The notes: generated from the letters alone by a model not told the origin. A stretch of DNA of 39,543 nt from Methylobacterium gregans (GCF_022179245.1 NZ_BPQM01000117.1:1-39543); one strand, 5' to 3'. Positions 1-8,017 are shown, counted from the first letter of the stretch. Numbers and translations are program-made.

Positions 1-47
1 GTTACTCCCATGCCAGACCAAGAAAATGGGTCTGGCATGGGAGTAAC
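1..47 (+). promoter_or_regulatory. Perfect 19-bp hairpin masking a ribosome-binding site
   Basis: Bases 1-19 (GTTACTCCCATGCCAGACC) are the exact reverse complement of 29-47, with a 9-nt A-rich loop at 20-28. The best Shine-Dalgarno sequence for the gene starting at 51 is GGGAG at 39-43, seven bases from the ATG, and it lies wholly inside the 3' arm. If the mRNA starts at or before base 1, the site would be base-paired. No T-run follows, so a terminator is unlikely. Other readings are a DNA-level operator, or an origin/nick hairpin for the HUH protein encoded at 1147. The window begins exactly at the first paired base, so the stem may continue upstream. Confidence 0.75.
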
Positions 48-50
48 AGC

Positions 51-761
51 ATGTCAGATAGCAACATCATTTTAGAAGTCGAGCGCCCCGCGCAGGAGAC
101 CGAGGCGCAGACGGGAATCGATGAGGTGCCCCCCGCTGCCGTAGAGGTGGTGGAAACGGTGCCGACCTCGAATTCGGCGTCGAGCCTTGATGAGCTTGCC
201 GAGCGAATCCGACAGAATTATCAGATCCTCACCGAACGCGTCTTCGCGATCGGTCGCGACCTCACGACCGCCAAGGGCAAGGTGGTGCACGGCGGCTTCG
301 GGGATTGGGTCCGAACGCAGTTCCCGACCTGGGGCGCCAGCACGGCCGCCCGCTACATGCGCGCGTTCAAGGTCTGGGGGCCGAAGGAGGAGCTGGTCGG
401 CTGCCTTGAGGCAACGGGCATCTATCTGCTGACCGCAGAAGCGACGCCTGAGGAGCTGCGCACCGAGATCGAGGGTGAGTTGGAGGCCGGTCAGCGGCCG
501 AGCCTTCGCAAGATCCGTGAACGGGTGAAGACGGCGCGCACCGCTGCGAAGGCCGCAAAAGCCGAGTCGAATGGTGGAGAGGTGAAGACGAAGGCGCAAC
601 GTGCCGCCGAGTTCATCCTGTCCGTGACGAAGGGACAGGAGGTGCGGCTGCGGGAACTCCTGCAGGGCGTCAACGCGAGCGAGTTGGTGCAGATGTTGAA
701 GCAGGAGCCGGCGGAGATGGACCGGCCCGAGCCGGTGTCGCTCGACGCTGCACAAGCCTGA
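51..761 (+). CDS. DUF3102 family protein
   Basis: A 236-residue protein. The core at about residues 45-110 resembles DUF3102, a family common on phages, plasmids and integrative elements: an ERIRQNYQ helix, then IGRDLTTAK, a GDWVRTQF segment and a TAARYMRAF helix. The first 45 residues are acidic and probably disordered. Residues 150-200 are rich in Lys, Arg and Ala and look helical and basic, which would suit nucleic-acid contact. No catalytic motif is visible. The ATG at 51 has GGGAG seven bases upstream, inside the hairpin at 1-47. It is the first gene of the apparent mobile element. The family has no firm function; a role in plasmid or element maintenance is only inferred from context. 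Confidence 0.8.
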   Translation: MSDSNIILEVERPAQETEAQTGIDEVPPAAVEVVETVPTSNSASSLDELAERIRQNYQILTERVFAIGRDLTTAKGKVVHGGFGDWVRTQFPTWGASTAARYMRAFKVWGPKEELVGCLEATGIYLLTAEATPEELRTEIEGELEAGQRPSLRKIRERVKTARTAAKAAKAESNGGEVKTKAQRAAEFILSVTKGQEVRLRELLQGVNASELVQMLKQEPAEMDRPEPVSLDAAQA

Positions 762-961
762 CCGATGCAGCCGGGAGAAACCGGCCCGCAATCCATCATG
801 CGCACCAGCCCGGAGAGGCCGGTCCTAATTGCGGGGCCGATCCTCGTCCCGCAAGCGTGACGGTCTGCACCGGGGCGAGAGGAAGGCTCCGTGAGGAGCA
901 TGCCTGCTCGCCCCGTTCAAATGCACTACAGCATGCCGAAGGCACATAGACGAGGTCCGAC

Positions 962-1249
962 ATGAAACGGTATCGCCTCCATCTCTACCGATCCAGCGAC
1001 TTCGACGATCCGGATGATTACGCCCGCACCGTGCTGGGCAGGGGCGGCCCGGATCCCGATGATTTTGTCTTTTCGGGCACGGGCCGCAGGGCTGAACTGG
1101 CGAAAGCAATCTGGGGTGAAGACGACACGGATTTCGGGAGAATCGTATGTCTGGAGCAGATGAAGCAGCAGGCGGACAACCCACACATCTTCATCAACAA
1201 GTACCGGCCGCCGTACGGCCTTGGACGGTGGCGCACCCGCGGACGGTAG
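962..1249 (+). CDS. Small hypothetical protein
   Basis: A 95-residue protein of no family I recognise. GAGG lies about seven bases before the ATG, which supports translation. The N-terminal half is rich in Asp (residues 13-20 and 30-36) with aromatic residues between, and the C-terminus is basic and Arg-rich. There is no signal peptide or membrane segment. Its last 103 bases overlap the annotated start of the downstream Rep-like gene in another frame, and its TAG stop lies three bases before an alternative GTG start for that gene. The two are probably translationally coupled. Function unknown. Confidence 0.6.
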   Translation: MKRYRLHLYRSSDFDDPDDYARTVLGRGGPDPDDFVFSGTGRRAELAKAIWGEDDTDFGRIVCLEQMKQQADNPHIFINKYRPPYGLGRWRTRGR

Positions 1250-2151
1250 GGGTGCCGTCGCGCCTCATCAGCGAGGCCGAGTTCGCGGACCATTACGCCG
1301 CCGCCGAATTCGCGGTCAAATCCGGCCTGCCATGCGACACGACGGTGACGGTGAGCTGGAGCCTGCTCGGCTGCCGCTCCGATACCGAGGTGCAGGCCCT
1401 CTTTACCAAATTCCTAAAGTGCATGCGGGATTGGCTGGCACAGCGCAATCTGCCTGTCGTGTATCTCTATGCCCACGAAGTTTCCGCTCGGTTCGGTACG
1501 CATACCCATTTGGCCGTCTACATTCCGGGCGGGCCTTGGACGCCGTATGATCAACGGAGCGAGTATCGGACTTGGGTCCGGCAATGGGCCAAGCGGTACG
1601 CGAAGCGTCAGCAACAGTGCCGGGCGCCGACCGCCGTGGAGGTCAAGACCCGCCCGCAGGAGACAGTATGGCTGCACTGGCTGGCATTCAGCTATCAGAT
1701 GAAGGGCTATGACAAGTCCGTCGTGGTCCAGTCCGCGCCGAACGCGCCGAACGGCCGTAGTGTGCGCCTTGGTGATCTGATCGCCTACGAATGGCGCGAC
1801 CCCGGTCCGGTGACCTTGAAATTCCGCTGCGGGCATTCCGACAGCCTGAGGCCGGCTCAGCGGGCGCTAGGCTGCCCGTTCACCCCTCAACACGCTCGCG
1901 ACGATACGGCTTGGCTGGAGGGCTTCACTGTCGAGAAGCCCTATCGGCAGCCGTTGGCGAAGTTTGGGGTGGCCACGCGGCGGGGGCTGACGCCGTTCCG
2001 CTCCAGCTACGAAGACGGCTGCCGTGACATCCGCGGGCTGTACCCGCCCGAGTTTCATCGGCGGATCACCCGGCTTCCTCCCATCCTGCCGATCGCGGTT
2101 CCCGAGGCCGAGACCGACATCGACTCGCTTATGCGGACGCTGCAGATCTGA
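1147..2151 (+). CDS. HUH endonuclease / rolling-circle Rep-like protein
   Basis: A 334-residue protein with three motifs in the order expected for HUH replication initiators: a beta-strand motif TTVTVSWSL at about 65-73 (motif I), GTHTHLAVYIP with His119 and His121 (metal-binding HUH motif II), and YQMKGYDK with Tyr183, Lys186 and Lys190 (candidate nucleophile motif III). Such proteins nick one DNA strand and become linked to its 5' end through tyrosine, to start rolling-circle replication or transfer. No helicase domain is present. The start is uncertain. ATG 1147 has GGGAG at 1136-1140 with ideal spacing but overlaps the previous gene by 103 bases. GTG 1252, just after that gene's stop, would remove 35 residues of low complexity and leave all motifs. 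Distance to named Rep families is large, so the call rests on motif order alone. Confidence 0.55.
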   Translation: MSGADEAAGGQPTHLHQQVPAAVRPWTVAHPRTVGVPSRLISEAEFADHYAAAEFAVKSGLPCDTTVTVSWSLLGCRSDTEVQALFTKFLKCMRDWLAQRNLPVVYLYAHEVSARFGTHTHLAVYIPGGPWTPYDQRSEYRTWVRQWAKRYAKRQQQCRAPTAVEVKTRPQETVWLHWLAFSYQMKGYDKSVVVQSAPNAPNGRSVRLGDLIAYEWRDPGPVTLKFRCGHSDSLRPAQRALGCPFTPQHARDDTAWLEGFTVEKPYRQPLAKFGVATRRGLTPFRSSYEDGCRDIRGLYPPEFHRRITRLPPILPIAVPEAETDIDSLMRTLQI

Positions 2152-2872
2152 TCGAGGCCTGGAGGATGCTGTCATGGGGGCTACGAAGAGGCGGACCTCG
2201 TCACGGTCCATGCCGGGCATCTGCCCTCTGGCCGGACTGACAGAAATCCCCTTCGGTGGGCGCGACTAAGAGGGCGGTGTCCTGGCAGGCATCCTGGCGC
2301 CGTTGGTCGGCCTACGAAGCGCGGCACGAGCCAGAAGCCGACGAAGGCTCGGGAGACCTGCCGAGAGGAACACGGCCTTCCGCACGCATCGGTCTTGCCG
2401 AAGGTCGTCAGCTCAGCCTCGTCGAAGGTGAGCGCCGGACAGGTGGCAGAGAGGATGGCGCGGAGCAGGTAGAGGATCAGGGCTGGAGAGGATCCGCGGT
2501 GGAGCAGAGGAGAGGCGTACACCATCCCCTCCGCTCCGCCTCCGTCGGAGCGGAGGGGGGATTGCTTGGGTGAGGCGGAAGGAGATCTACGCGTATATCG
2601 ACCTCTGACCAGCCTCCAACCAGCCCGCGCGCGGCTCTTGATGGGCAGAACCCATAGCGTTTGCCTCGACCACCTCCGTGCCGACGAAGATGGGATCGGC
2701 CGCCTCAGGAGAGCAAGGCGCCCGGGTCGCGAGCCGAAATCGGCATCATGGTCGGGCATGGTTTGAGCCGACAGCAAAGAAGGGGCGCCTGATGCCGCCC
2801 CTCCTGCTGTGCGTTGCGATCTTCACCGCCGTCGCGAAGGGCGAGAGCCGGATGCCGATGCGGACTGATCGC
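2152..2872. other. Element interior without a recognisable gene
   Basis: About 720 bp follow the Rep-like gene. Open frames exist on both strands but have Arg/Ser/Pro-rich compositions typical of chance frames in GC-rich DNA, and none has a convincing ribosome-binding site or family motif. The only clear structure is the 13-bp inverted repeat at 2526-2558. It could be decayed cargo or a non-coding region needed for the element's replication. Confidence 0.5.
2526..2558. repeat. Perfect 13-bp inverted repeat
   Basis: Arms CCCCTCCGCTCCG (2526-2538) and its exact complement (2546-2558) enclose a 7-nt loop, giving a very stable stem. No T-run lies on either side, so it is not a typical intrinsic terminator. 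It sits about 375 bp after the Rep-like gene, and could be a replication-origin hairpin or a factor-dependent terminator. Confidence 0.7.
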
Positions 2873-3055
2873 TCAGTCCTCGTTGTAGCCTGGAACGTCC
2901 GCCCAGAGTCCCGCCTCCAGCTCCGCCGGGGTCGGGCCGCCTGGGTCCGCCTTCGGCAGCCCTTTTTGGGCGGCCTTGACGAAGGGGTTGCTTGGCCGTT
3001 CGGGCGCCGGGGCGCGGGGCGGGCTGGTCTCGGTCGTGGTGGTCTCGGCTGCCAT
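2873..3055 (-). CDS. Small hypothetical protein (60 aa)
   Basis: A 60-residue protein starting at an ATG with AGGAG seven bases upstream, a better site than most frames in this stretch have. The N-terminus is rich in Thr, Pro and Ala and probably disordered. The C-terminal half (NPFVKAAQKG, then a PAELEAGLWADVPGYNED tail) is acidic and looks like a folded or peptide-binding segment rather than chance sequence. A longer in-frame start at 3109 exists but has no ribosome-binding site. It lies between two apparently empty stretches of the integrated element, on the same strand as the integrase. No family is recognised. Confidence 0.5.
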   Translation of the reverse strand: MAAETTTTETSPPRAPAPERPSNPFVKAAQKGLPKADPGGPTPAELEAGLWADVPGYNED

Positions 3056-3737
3056 GATGATGCTCCTGGACGAAGGATGCCCCGGCGCCGCGGCCGTGGG
3101 CCGGGCCATATAGGCGGGCCCGCTCCGGCGCCTCAGGCGCGGCCGGCTTCGTCGCGGAGAGCATCAGGAGGAGGTCGTCGGGCAGGCCCGGTGCCGTGGC
3201 CCGATTCAGAGTTTGATTGAGCCAGGGTTCGAGTTCTGTCTGTTGTCCGAGGCTGTCGGCCCCAGGAACCCTGGTGGACGTTGGAGGGAGGCCGTCTTGC
3301 CGCTAGGCAAGGCTTCGCCTTGCGGTGGCGAAGCCAGCTGAGCCTATGCGCTTTGAGGTCAGGAACCCCGGAGCCACGCCATTGGTCAACCGTCGGATCG
3401 AGGTGCAACCTTATGACAGGCAGGCCGGGGTTGGGCTGTCGGCCTTTACGCACCGCTTCCCGCCCTCTCGGGCGGCCAGCGCGGACAGGACCCTTGCCGT
3501 GCGATCCGTAGCGGCTCGGGTCGTCCAGGAGGGTGGGAGCGATCCCTTCCTCCATCCTGCGGATGGGCCCTCTCCCGAGCAGCTCGTTGCCGAGCCCGTC
3601 CGCTTGCTGCCGATGCCCTTCGGCTTGCGATCCGGCTGTCCCCTGGATCCACCTGGTTAGCGGCGGGGACCGGAGCCCATGGGGGGCTTGGCGTATCCCC
3701 CAGGCGGGCCAACAGATCCGAAACAGATGCGGGCGGA
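3056..3737. other. Element interior without a recognisable gene
   Basis: About 680 bp between the small gene and the integrase stop. Overlapping open frames occur on both strands without recognisable domains or good ribosome-binding sites. A short palindromic stem (GCAAGGCTTCGCCTTGC, about 3306-3322) is visible. No transposase or inverted-repeat ends were found. Confidence 0.4.
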
Positions 3738-5507
3738 TCATCCAGGCGGACGGTGAAGCGCCGAGAGATCGACGTCGATGGCGATGGCGTCGATAGCCTG
3801 CTGCATCTGCTGCAGGCTGGAGCGCTTGGTGTAGCGCGCGGTCTCGCCTGCCGTGACGTGGCCCGTGACATGATCGACGACGGTGGCGTGGATGCCCGCC
3901 TGGTGCATGAAGGTCGTGGCGCTGTGCCGGAAGGAGTGGAAATCGAGGCCGGACTGGTAGAGGCCGACATCCTGCCGGTAGCGAGTGAACGCCTTGGTGT
4001 AGGCGTGGCCCAGACGCCCGTCGGCGCCCCCGCCCTCCAACTGCGGGAAAAGACGCGGCTCGCCCGCGCGTCGCCGTGCCGCGACTTCATCAAGCAGGCC
4101 GAGGCGGATCAGCTCCGCGTGGACAGGAACGCGCCGCGCGGCGGACCGGTTCTTGAGCTTGCGCGTGCCTTTGTCATTGATGTCGAAGAAATATATGCCC
4201 TCTTTCTGCTGTACATCGGCGACGTGCAACTGGCAGATCTCCTCCTGGCGCAGGCCGGAGAACACGGCGATCAAGGGCAGCCAGAATTTCTCATCGCGCA
4301 GTATCAGCGAGCCTGCCGTTTTCCGTCGCTGCTCCGACAGACAGCCGGTCCAGATCGGCGTGGCGAACAGGCGTGCGAGATCCTCCTTCTCCCACATCTG
4401 CCGCTGCTCGGTGGCCTTCTTGGCCGCCCCGAAGCGAAAGCCCTTGAAGATGTTGTCCCCGACCTCGCCACCAGCCTCGGCCGCCTCCCAGAACGTCGAG
4501 AGGGCGGAGAAGTGGCGCTTGATCGTCTTGGGGGTCAGGGGCTTGCCTCTGGTTGTCCCCGTATCCTCGGCGTACAGCGCTATGACCTCGGCAACGCTCT
4601 TGCCGCGGTAGCGCGGAGACTTTGAATAGAGCGCCGGCAAGCGCTCGACCTGCTGCCTGAAGCGGCTCGCATCTGCACGGGTGTAGGCCGCCGTCGCCTT
4701 GTCGCCGCAGACGTCGATGAAGAGGCGGAAGGTGGCTCTCGCCTGCGAAGCCGTCTGCCCCTCCCAGGCACCCGAGACGGTCTGCTGCTCGCAGAAGGCC
4801 GGCCAGAGTTCGGACAACGGCTTGGACGTAGCCGCCTCCGCTGCAACGGGCTCGGAGGTCGATGCGGATGGCGCAGCCGCGGGGGCCGCGGGTGCCGGTG
4901 CAGGGGCCGGTTCGGACGCCAGCGCGGCCAGCGCCATCTTCAGGCGCCGATCCTTCGGCTCGTGCTCGAAGTCGCCGGCGCAGCGCGCCTGCATCGCCTC
5001 GGCGACGTCGATGCCGGCCTTGAGCACGGCCTGGCGTACCTGGTTCCACTCGGCGACGCCGAAGGTGGCCGTCGCGATACCCTGGCGGCGCAGGAGCGAG
5101 GCCGCGATCTCGCGGGCTTCGCCGAACCCATCGCCGGCGAGCGCCTCGCGGGCCCGGGCAGCGACCTTTCCATAGAAGTCGCGCTTGGCCGCCACGAGGT
5201 GGGAGGGCAGCGGTTCGGCCCGCGCGAGCCGGACCGCATCGTCTCCCTGCAGCACGGAGGCGTAGAAATCCTGCACGAGGCGGGAGAGTTCGGTGTCGGT
5301 CAGCATCGGAGTCGCGCGCAGGCCCGTGAACAGGCCTTCCGAGGCGAGATATAGCCGACAGGCGTTCGACCGCGCAGCCCTCGGGTCGACGGTTCCGAGG
5401 CTGCGCACAAGTTCGCGCCGGCCTAACCGCTCCCGGAGGTCGGCCGGCACGCGGCGCCGGAAGTAGAAGACCCGTCCGCGCAGGACGAGGTTCGCGAGTC
5501 CACCCAC
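3738..5507 (-). CDS. Tyrosine recombinase / integrase
   Basis: A 589-residue site-specific recombinase that probably integrates and excises this element at the adjacent tRNA-Gln. Residues 1-60 match the short DUF6538-type N-terminus seen on alphaproteobacterial integrases (VFYFRRRVPADLR). Residues 200-225 are an Ala/Pro linker. Residues 230-345 form the core DNA-binding domain and the catalytic domain follows. Catalytic residues are visible: Arg420 in FSGLRQEE, a candidate Lys446/450 in the beta-hairpin, His524 and Arg527 in HSFRHSAT, His550 in VTGH and the nucleophile Tyr559 in ARYTK. The gene looks intact. Its start lies 114 bp from the tRNA 3' end, the usual arrangement for tRNA-targeted elements. 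Confidence 0.93.
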   Translation of the reverse strand: MGGLANLVLRGRVFYFRRRVPADLRERLGRRELVRSLGTVDPRAARSNACRLYLASEGLFTGLRATPMLTDTELSRLVQDFYASVLQGDDAVRLARAEPLPSHLVAAKRDFYGKVAARAREALAGDGFGEAREIAASLLRRQGIATATFGVAEWNQVRQAVLKAGIDVAEAMQARCAGDFEHEPKDRRLKMALAALASEPAPAPAPAAPAAAPSASTSEPVAAEAATSKPLSELWPAFCEQQTVSGAWEGQTASQARATFRLFIDVCGDKATAAYTRADASRFRQQVERLPALYSKSPRYRGKSVAEVIALYAEDTGTTRGKPLTPKTIKRHFSALSTFWEAAEAGGEVGDNIFKGFRFGAAKKATEQRQMWEKEDLARLFATPIWTGCLSEQRRKTAGSLILRDEKFWLPLIAVFSGLRQEEICQLHVADVQQKEGIYFFDINDKGTRKLKNRSAARRVPVHAELIRLGLLDEVAARRRAGEPRLFPQLEGGGADGRLGHAYTKAFTRYRQDVGLYQSGLDFHSFRHSATTFMHQAGIHATVVDHVTGHVTAGETARYTKRSSLQQMQQAIDAIAIDVDLSALHRPPG

Positions 5508-5621
5508 ACCGCTCCTTCGCCGCCCGGGACGGCTTGTGTAGCAGCGGTGTGTAGCAGGGGGCCCACACCGCGGGGCGGCGTGACCTGAAGCTCAGCGATC
5601 AGAATGACTTAGGAAATCAGG

Positions 5622-5695
5622 TGGCTGGGGGACCTGGATTCGAACCAGGACTAGAGGAGTCAGAGTCCACCGTTCTACCGTTAAACTATCCCCCA
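5622..5695 (-). tRNA. tRNA-Gln (CUG)
   Basis: A 74-nt tRNA on the minus strand, with encoded CCA (5622-5624), a 7-bp acceptor stem, a T-arm CCTGG-TTCGAAT-CCAGG and anticodon CTG at 5661-5663. The D-arm GTTTAACGGTAGAAC is typical of rhizobial tRNA-Gln. The anticodon stem GTGGA/TCCTC has a U-U mismatch (bases 5669 and 5655), unusual for a housekeeping tRNA. Its 3' end faces the integrase, so it probably contains the attachment site of the element occupying lower coordinates. The 3' half may therefore be element-derived. Confidence 0.92.
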
Positions 5696-5929
5696 TCAGC
5701 GGCTCGCCACAAGGTCGTATGCGGCGACGCCAGCCCCGGGAGCAGCGCCGTGAGGCCGCCTGCTCGGGTGCCGCTCACTTAGGGGCAAAGCCGGCTCAGG
5801 TCAACCACTCTCTGGACCTGCGTCGCAGCGTTGCGAGGGCCGAGGCGAGGATCGACCCGGACGAACCCCTCCGCCCGGCATCGACGAGGATGCGCGCCGG
5901 CTGGCCACACCGCACCGACGGAAGGGCGC

Positions 5930-6985
5930 TCAGCCGTCCTGCGGGCGCAGGCGGGGAATGAGATGCTCCGCGAAGCGGCGCATCTCCGCCTCGAAGGGTT
6001 GGAATTGCAGCATAAACATCGCGATGCCGGCCGCGTGAAACGCGCGAATGCGTGCCGCGACTGTCTCGTAACTGCCGACGAGCCGCGCCGCCGTGCCGCC
6101 GTTGGTGCCGACATGGCGGGAGGCCGCCGCGTCGGTCTTGGCGAACATCACGGCGGCGCGGTCCGTGCGGGCGCGGGTGTCGGCGCGCAGGGCGGCGTCG
6201 TGCTGCGCAAGAGCGAGGAGCCGCGCGTGCTCGGCTTGCGCCTCCGCGTCGCTCTCGCGCGCGATCACGAAGGCCGAGAGGGCGTAGCGCAGCGGCCCGA
6301 TCGCAGTCGGGCGGTGGGCGACGTCTGCGATGAGCGCCCGCACGTCCGCCAGAGGCTGGCCGTTGATGAACCAGACATCGGCATGGTCCGCGGCGAGCGC
6401 CCGGGCCGGTTCCGACTCGCCGCCGAGATAGATCTTTGGGCGCGGTCGGTGGGTTCCGGCCGGGCGCAGCTGGTAATCCTCCAGCCGGAAGTGCCGGCCC
6501 TCGAAGCGCACGCGCTCGCCGCGCATCAGCCGGTCTACGAGGCCGATCCACTCGCGACCGTAGGCGTAGCGCTCGTCGTGGTCCGGGAAGGGTAGGCCCG
6601 CCCGCTCGAACTCGGCCCGGTTCCAGGCATTCACGAGGTTGAGCGCGAAGCGGCCGCCCGCGACGTGCTCGATCTGCAGTGCCATCTTGGCCAGCACGAC
6701 CGGATGGTAGAGCCCCGGCTTGATCGCCGCGATGATCTCGATCCGCCGGGTCAATGCCGCGAGCGCCGCCGAGGCCGTCCAGGCCTCCAGTTGGTCGCGC
6801 TCGTCGTCGTAGGGATTGGCCGTGTGCTGGGCAACGAGCACCGCGTCGAAGCCGAGGCTCTCCGCCTCCAGGACCAGGGCGCGGTTGCGCTCCCAGGAGG
6901 CGTCGTCAGGCTCATCGGGATCGTGGTGGGCGGCGCGTGAGCCGTGGACGGCGGCCCAGATGCCGAAGCGGGGAGGCTCGCGCAT
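5930..6985 (-). CDS. LLM-class flavin-dependent monooxygenase (SsuD/SfnG-like)
   Basis: A 351-residue member of the bacterial luciferase-like (LLM) superfamily. These cytoplasmic TIM-barrel enzymes use reduced FMN from a partner reductase and oxygen, and in this branch cleave C-S bonds of sulfonates or sulfones to release sulfite. Supporting motifs are FGIWAAVHG at the N-terminus, the LGFDAVLVAQH strand, IKPGLYHPVVLAKMA, GGRFALNLVNAW (flavin phosphate region), KIYLGGESEPA and HADVWFINGQP. The length is normal. The start has GAGG just upstream. It lies six bases after the SsuA-like gene, so the two form one operon. No flavin reductase is nearby. The exact substrate is not readable from sequence. 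Confidence 0.85.
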   Translation of the reverse strand: MREPPRFGIWAAVHGSRAAHHDPDEPDDASWERNRALVLEAESLGFDAVLVAQHTANPYDDERDQLEAWTASAALAALTRRIEIIAAIKPGLYHPVVLAKMALQIEHVAGGRFALNLVNAWNRAEFERAGLPFPDHDERYAYGREWIGLVDRLMRGERVRFEGRHFRLEDYQLRPAGTHRPRPKIYLGGESEPARALAADHADVWFINGQPLADVRALIADVAHRPTAIGPLRYALSAFVIARESDAEAQAEHARLLALAQHDAALRADTRARTDRAAVMFAKTDAAASRHVGTNGGTAARLVGSYETVAARIRAFHAAGIAMFMLQFQPFEAEMRRFAEHLIPRLRPQDG

Positions 6986-6991
6986 CTTTCC

Positions 6992-8017
6992 TCAGCCCCT
7001 CACCGACGAGGGCTGGAAGATCTTCACCGCTGTCGCGTCGATCCGGCGCGGAATGAGCTTCGCCTCGAGGAACACGTCGGCGATGTCCTGCTGCTCGCCG
7101 AGCTGCTCCCGCGCCACCGGCTCGACGACGTAGGTGCGTCGGGCATTCGCGGCAGCCACGACGGCGGGCGGCACGTCGCCCCAGAGCGGGGCCAGCAGGG
7201 CGGCGGCGGCCTCCGGCTCGGCCTTCACCCAACGCCCCGCCTCGATCAGGGCCTCGTAGACCGCCACCACGATTTGCGGGTGCTCGGCGACGAACGCGTC
7301 GTTGACGAAGTAGTAGCGGTGGTAGCTCGTCAGCCCGCTGCCGTCCGCCAGCATGCGCACCGGGCGCTTGGCCTCGGCAAAGGCCAGGAACGGGTCCCAG
7401 ATCGACCACGCGTCGATGCTGCCCTTCTCGAAGGCCGCAGCCCCTTCCGGCGCCTGCAGGTAGGCCGGCCGGATGTCGGCGAAACCGAGGCCAGCGCGCT
7501 TGAGCGCCGCGGCGAGCACGAAGTGGCTGCCCGAGCCCCGCGAAACGCCGACGGTCCGGCCCTTGAGATCGGCCACCGTGCGGATGGCCGAATCCGCCGG
7601 CACGATGATCGCCTCGGCCGCGGGCGAGCCGCGCTCGCGAGCGTAGAACGTCAGCGGCGCGTTCGCGGACTGGGTGAAGATCGGCACCGCGTCGGCCACG
7701 TCCGCGTGGATGTCGACGGCACCCGCATTCATCGGCTCGATCACGCTGGTGAAGAGGTGCCAGGACGGCGCGAAGCCGAGCGGCGCGAGACGCTCGGCCA
7801 GGAGGCCGCGCACCTTGAGCACAGTGAACAGCACCGAGGAGCGCTGCATGCTGATCCGCACCACGCGCTCGGCGGCGCGGGCGGCGGGTGGGCCCAGGGG
7901 CAGGCCAAAGGGCAGGCCCAGGGCGCAAGCGCCCGCTGCGCCGACGCCCGCCTGCAGGAGCCTCCGGCGAGAGGTCGGGCCGTCGCGCAAGCCTTCGCGC
8001 GGGCTGTCGTCGGTCAT
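6992..8017 (-). CDS. SsuA-like sulfonate ABC transporter substrate-binding protein
   Basis: A 341-residue periplasmic solute-binding protein. The ATG at 8017 has GGAG six to seven bases upstream. The N-terminus is a twin-arginine signal peptide: SRRRLLQ at residues 16-22, a hydrophobic stretch to about 43 and an Ala-rich cleavage region near 48. The mature part matches the NMT1/SsuA group: an ADAVPIFTQS region, DLKGRTVGVSRGSGSH, AWSIWDPFLAFAE and YYFVNDAFVAEHP. It probably captures an alkanesulfonate or related organosulfur compound for the monooxygenase that follows. No permease or ATPase gene adjoins it, so it must share a transporter encoded elsewhere. Confidence 0.85.
   Translation of the reverse strand: MTDDSPREGLRDGPTSRRRLLQAGVGAAGACALGLPFGLPLGPPAARAAERVVRISMQRSSVLFTVLKVRGLLAERLAPLGFAPSWHLFTSVIEPMNAGAVDIHADVADAVPIFTQSANAPLTFYARERGSPAAEAIIVPADSAIRTVADLKGRTVGVSRGSGSHFVLAAALKRAGLGFADIRPAYLQAPEGAAAFEKGSIDAWSIWDPFLAFAEAKRPVRMLADGSGLTSYHRYYFVNDAFVAEHPQIVVAVYEALIEAGRWVKAEPEAAAALLAPLWGDVPPAVVAAANARRTYVVEPVAREQLGEQQDIADVFLEAKLIPRRIDATAVKIFQPSSVRG

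Noticed and set aside
1..47. Reading the hairpin as an intrinsic terminator
   Set aside because: No T-run follows on either strand and the stem holds the downstream gene's ribosome-binding site.
2181..2777. 198-residue minus-strand open frame
   Set aside because: Arg/Ser/Pro-rich, no motif or ribosome-binding site, overlaps a 13-bp hairpin; looks like chance coding in GC-rich DNA.
3133..3741. 202-residue minus-strand open frame next to the integrase
   Set aside because: No recognisable domain, overlaps the integrase end, composition typical of a non-coding frame.
7865..7930. Short imperfect GGGCAGGCC-type repeats
   Set aside because: They encode the Leu/Pro/Gly-rich signal peptide of the SsuA-like protein; repetition follows from amino-acid composition.
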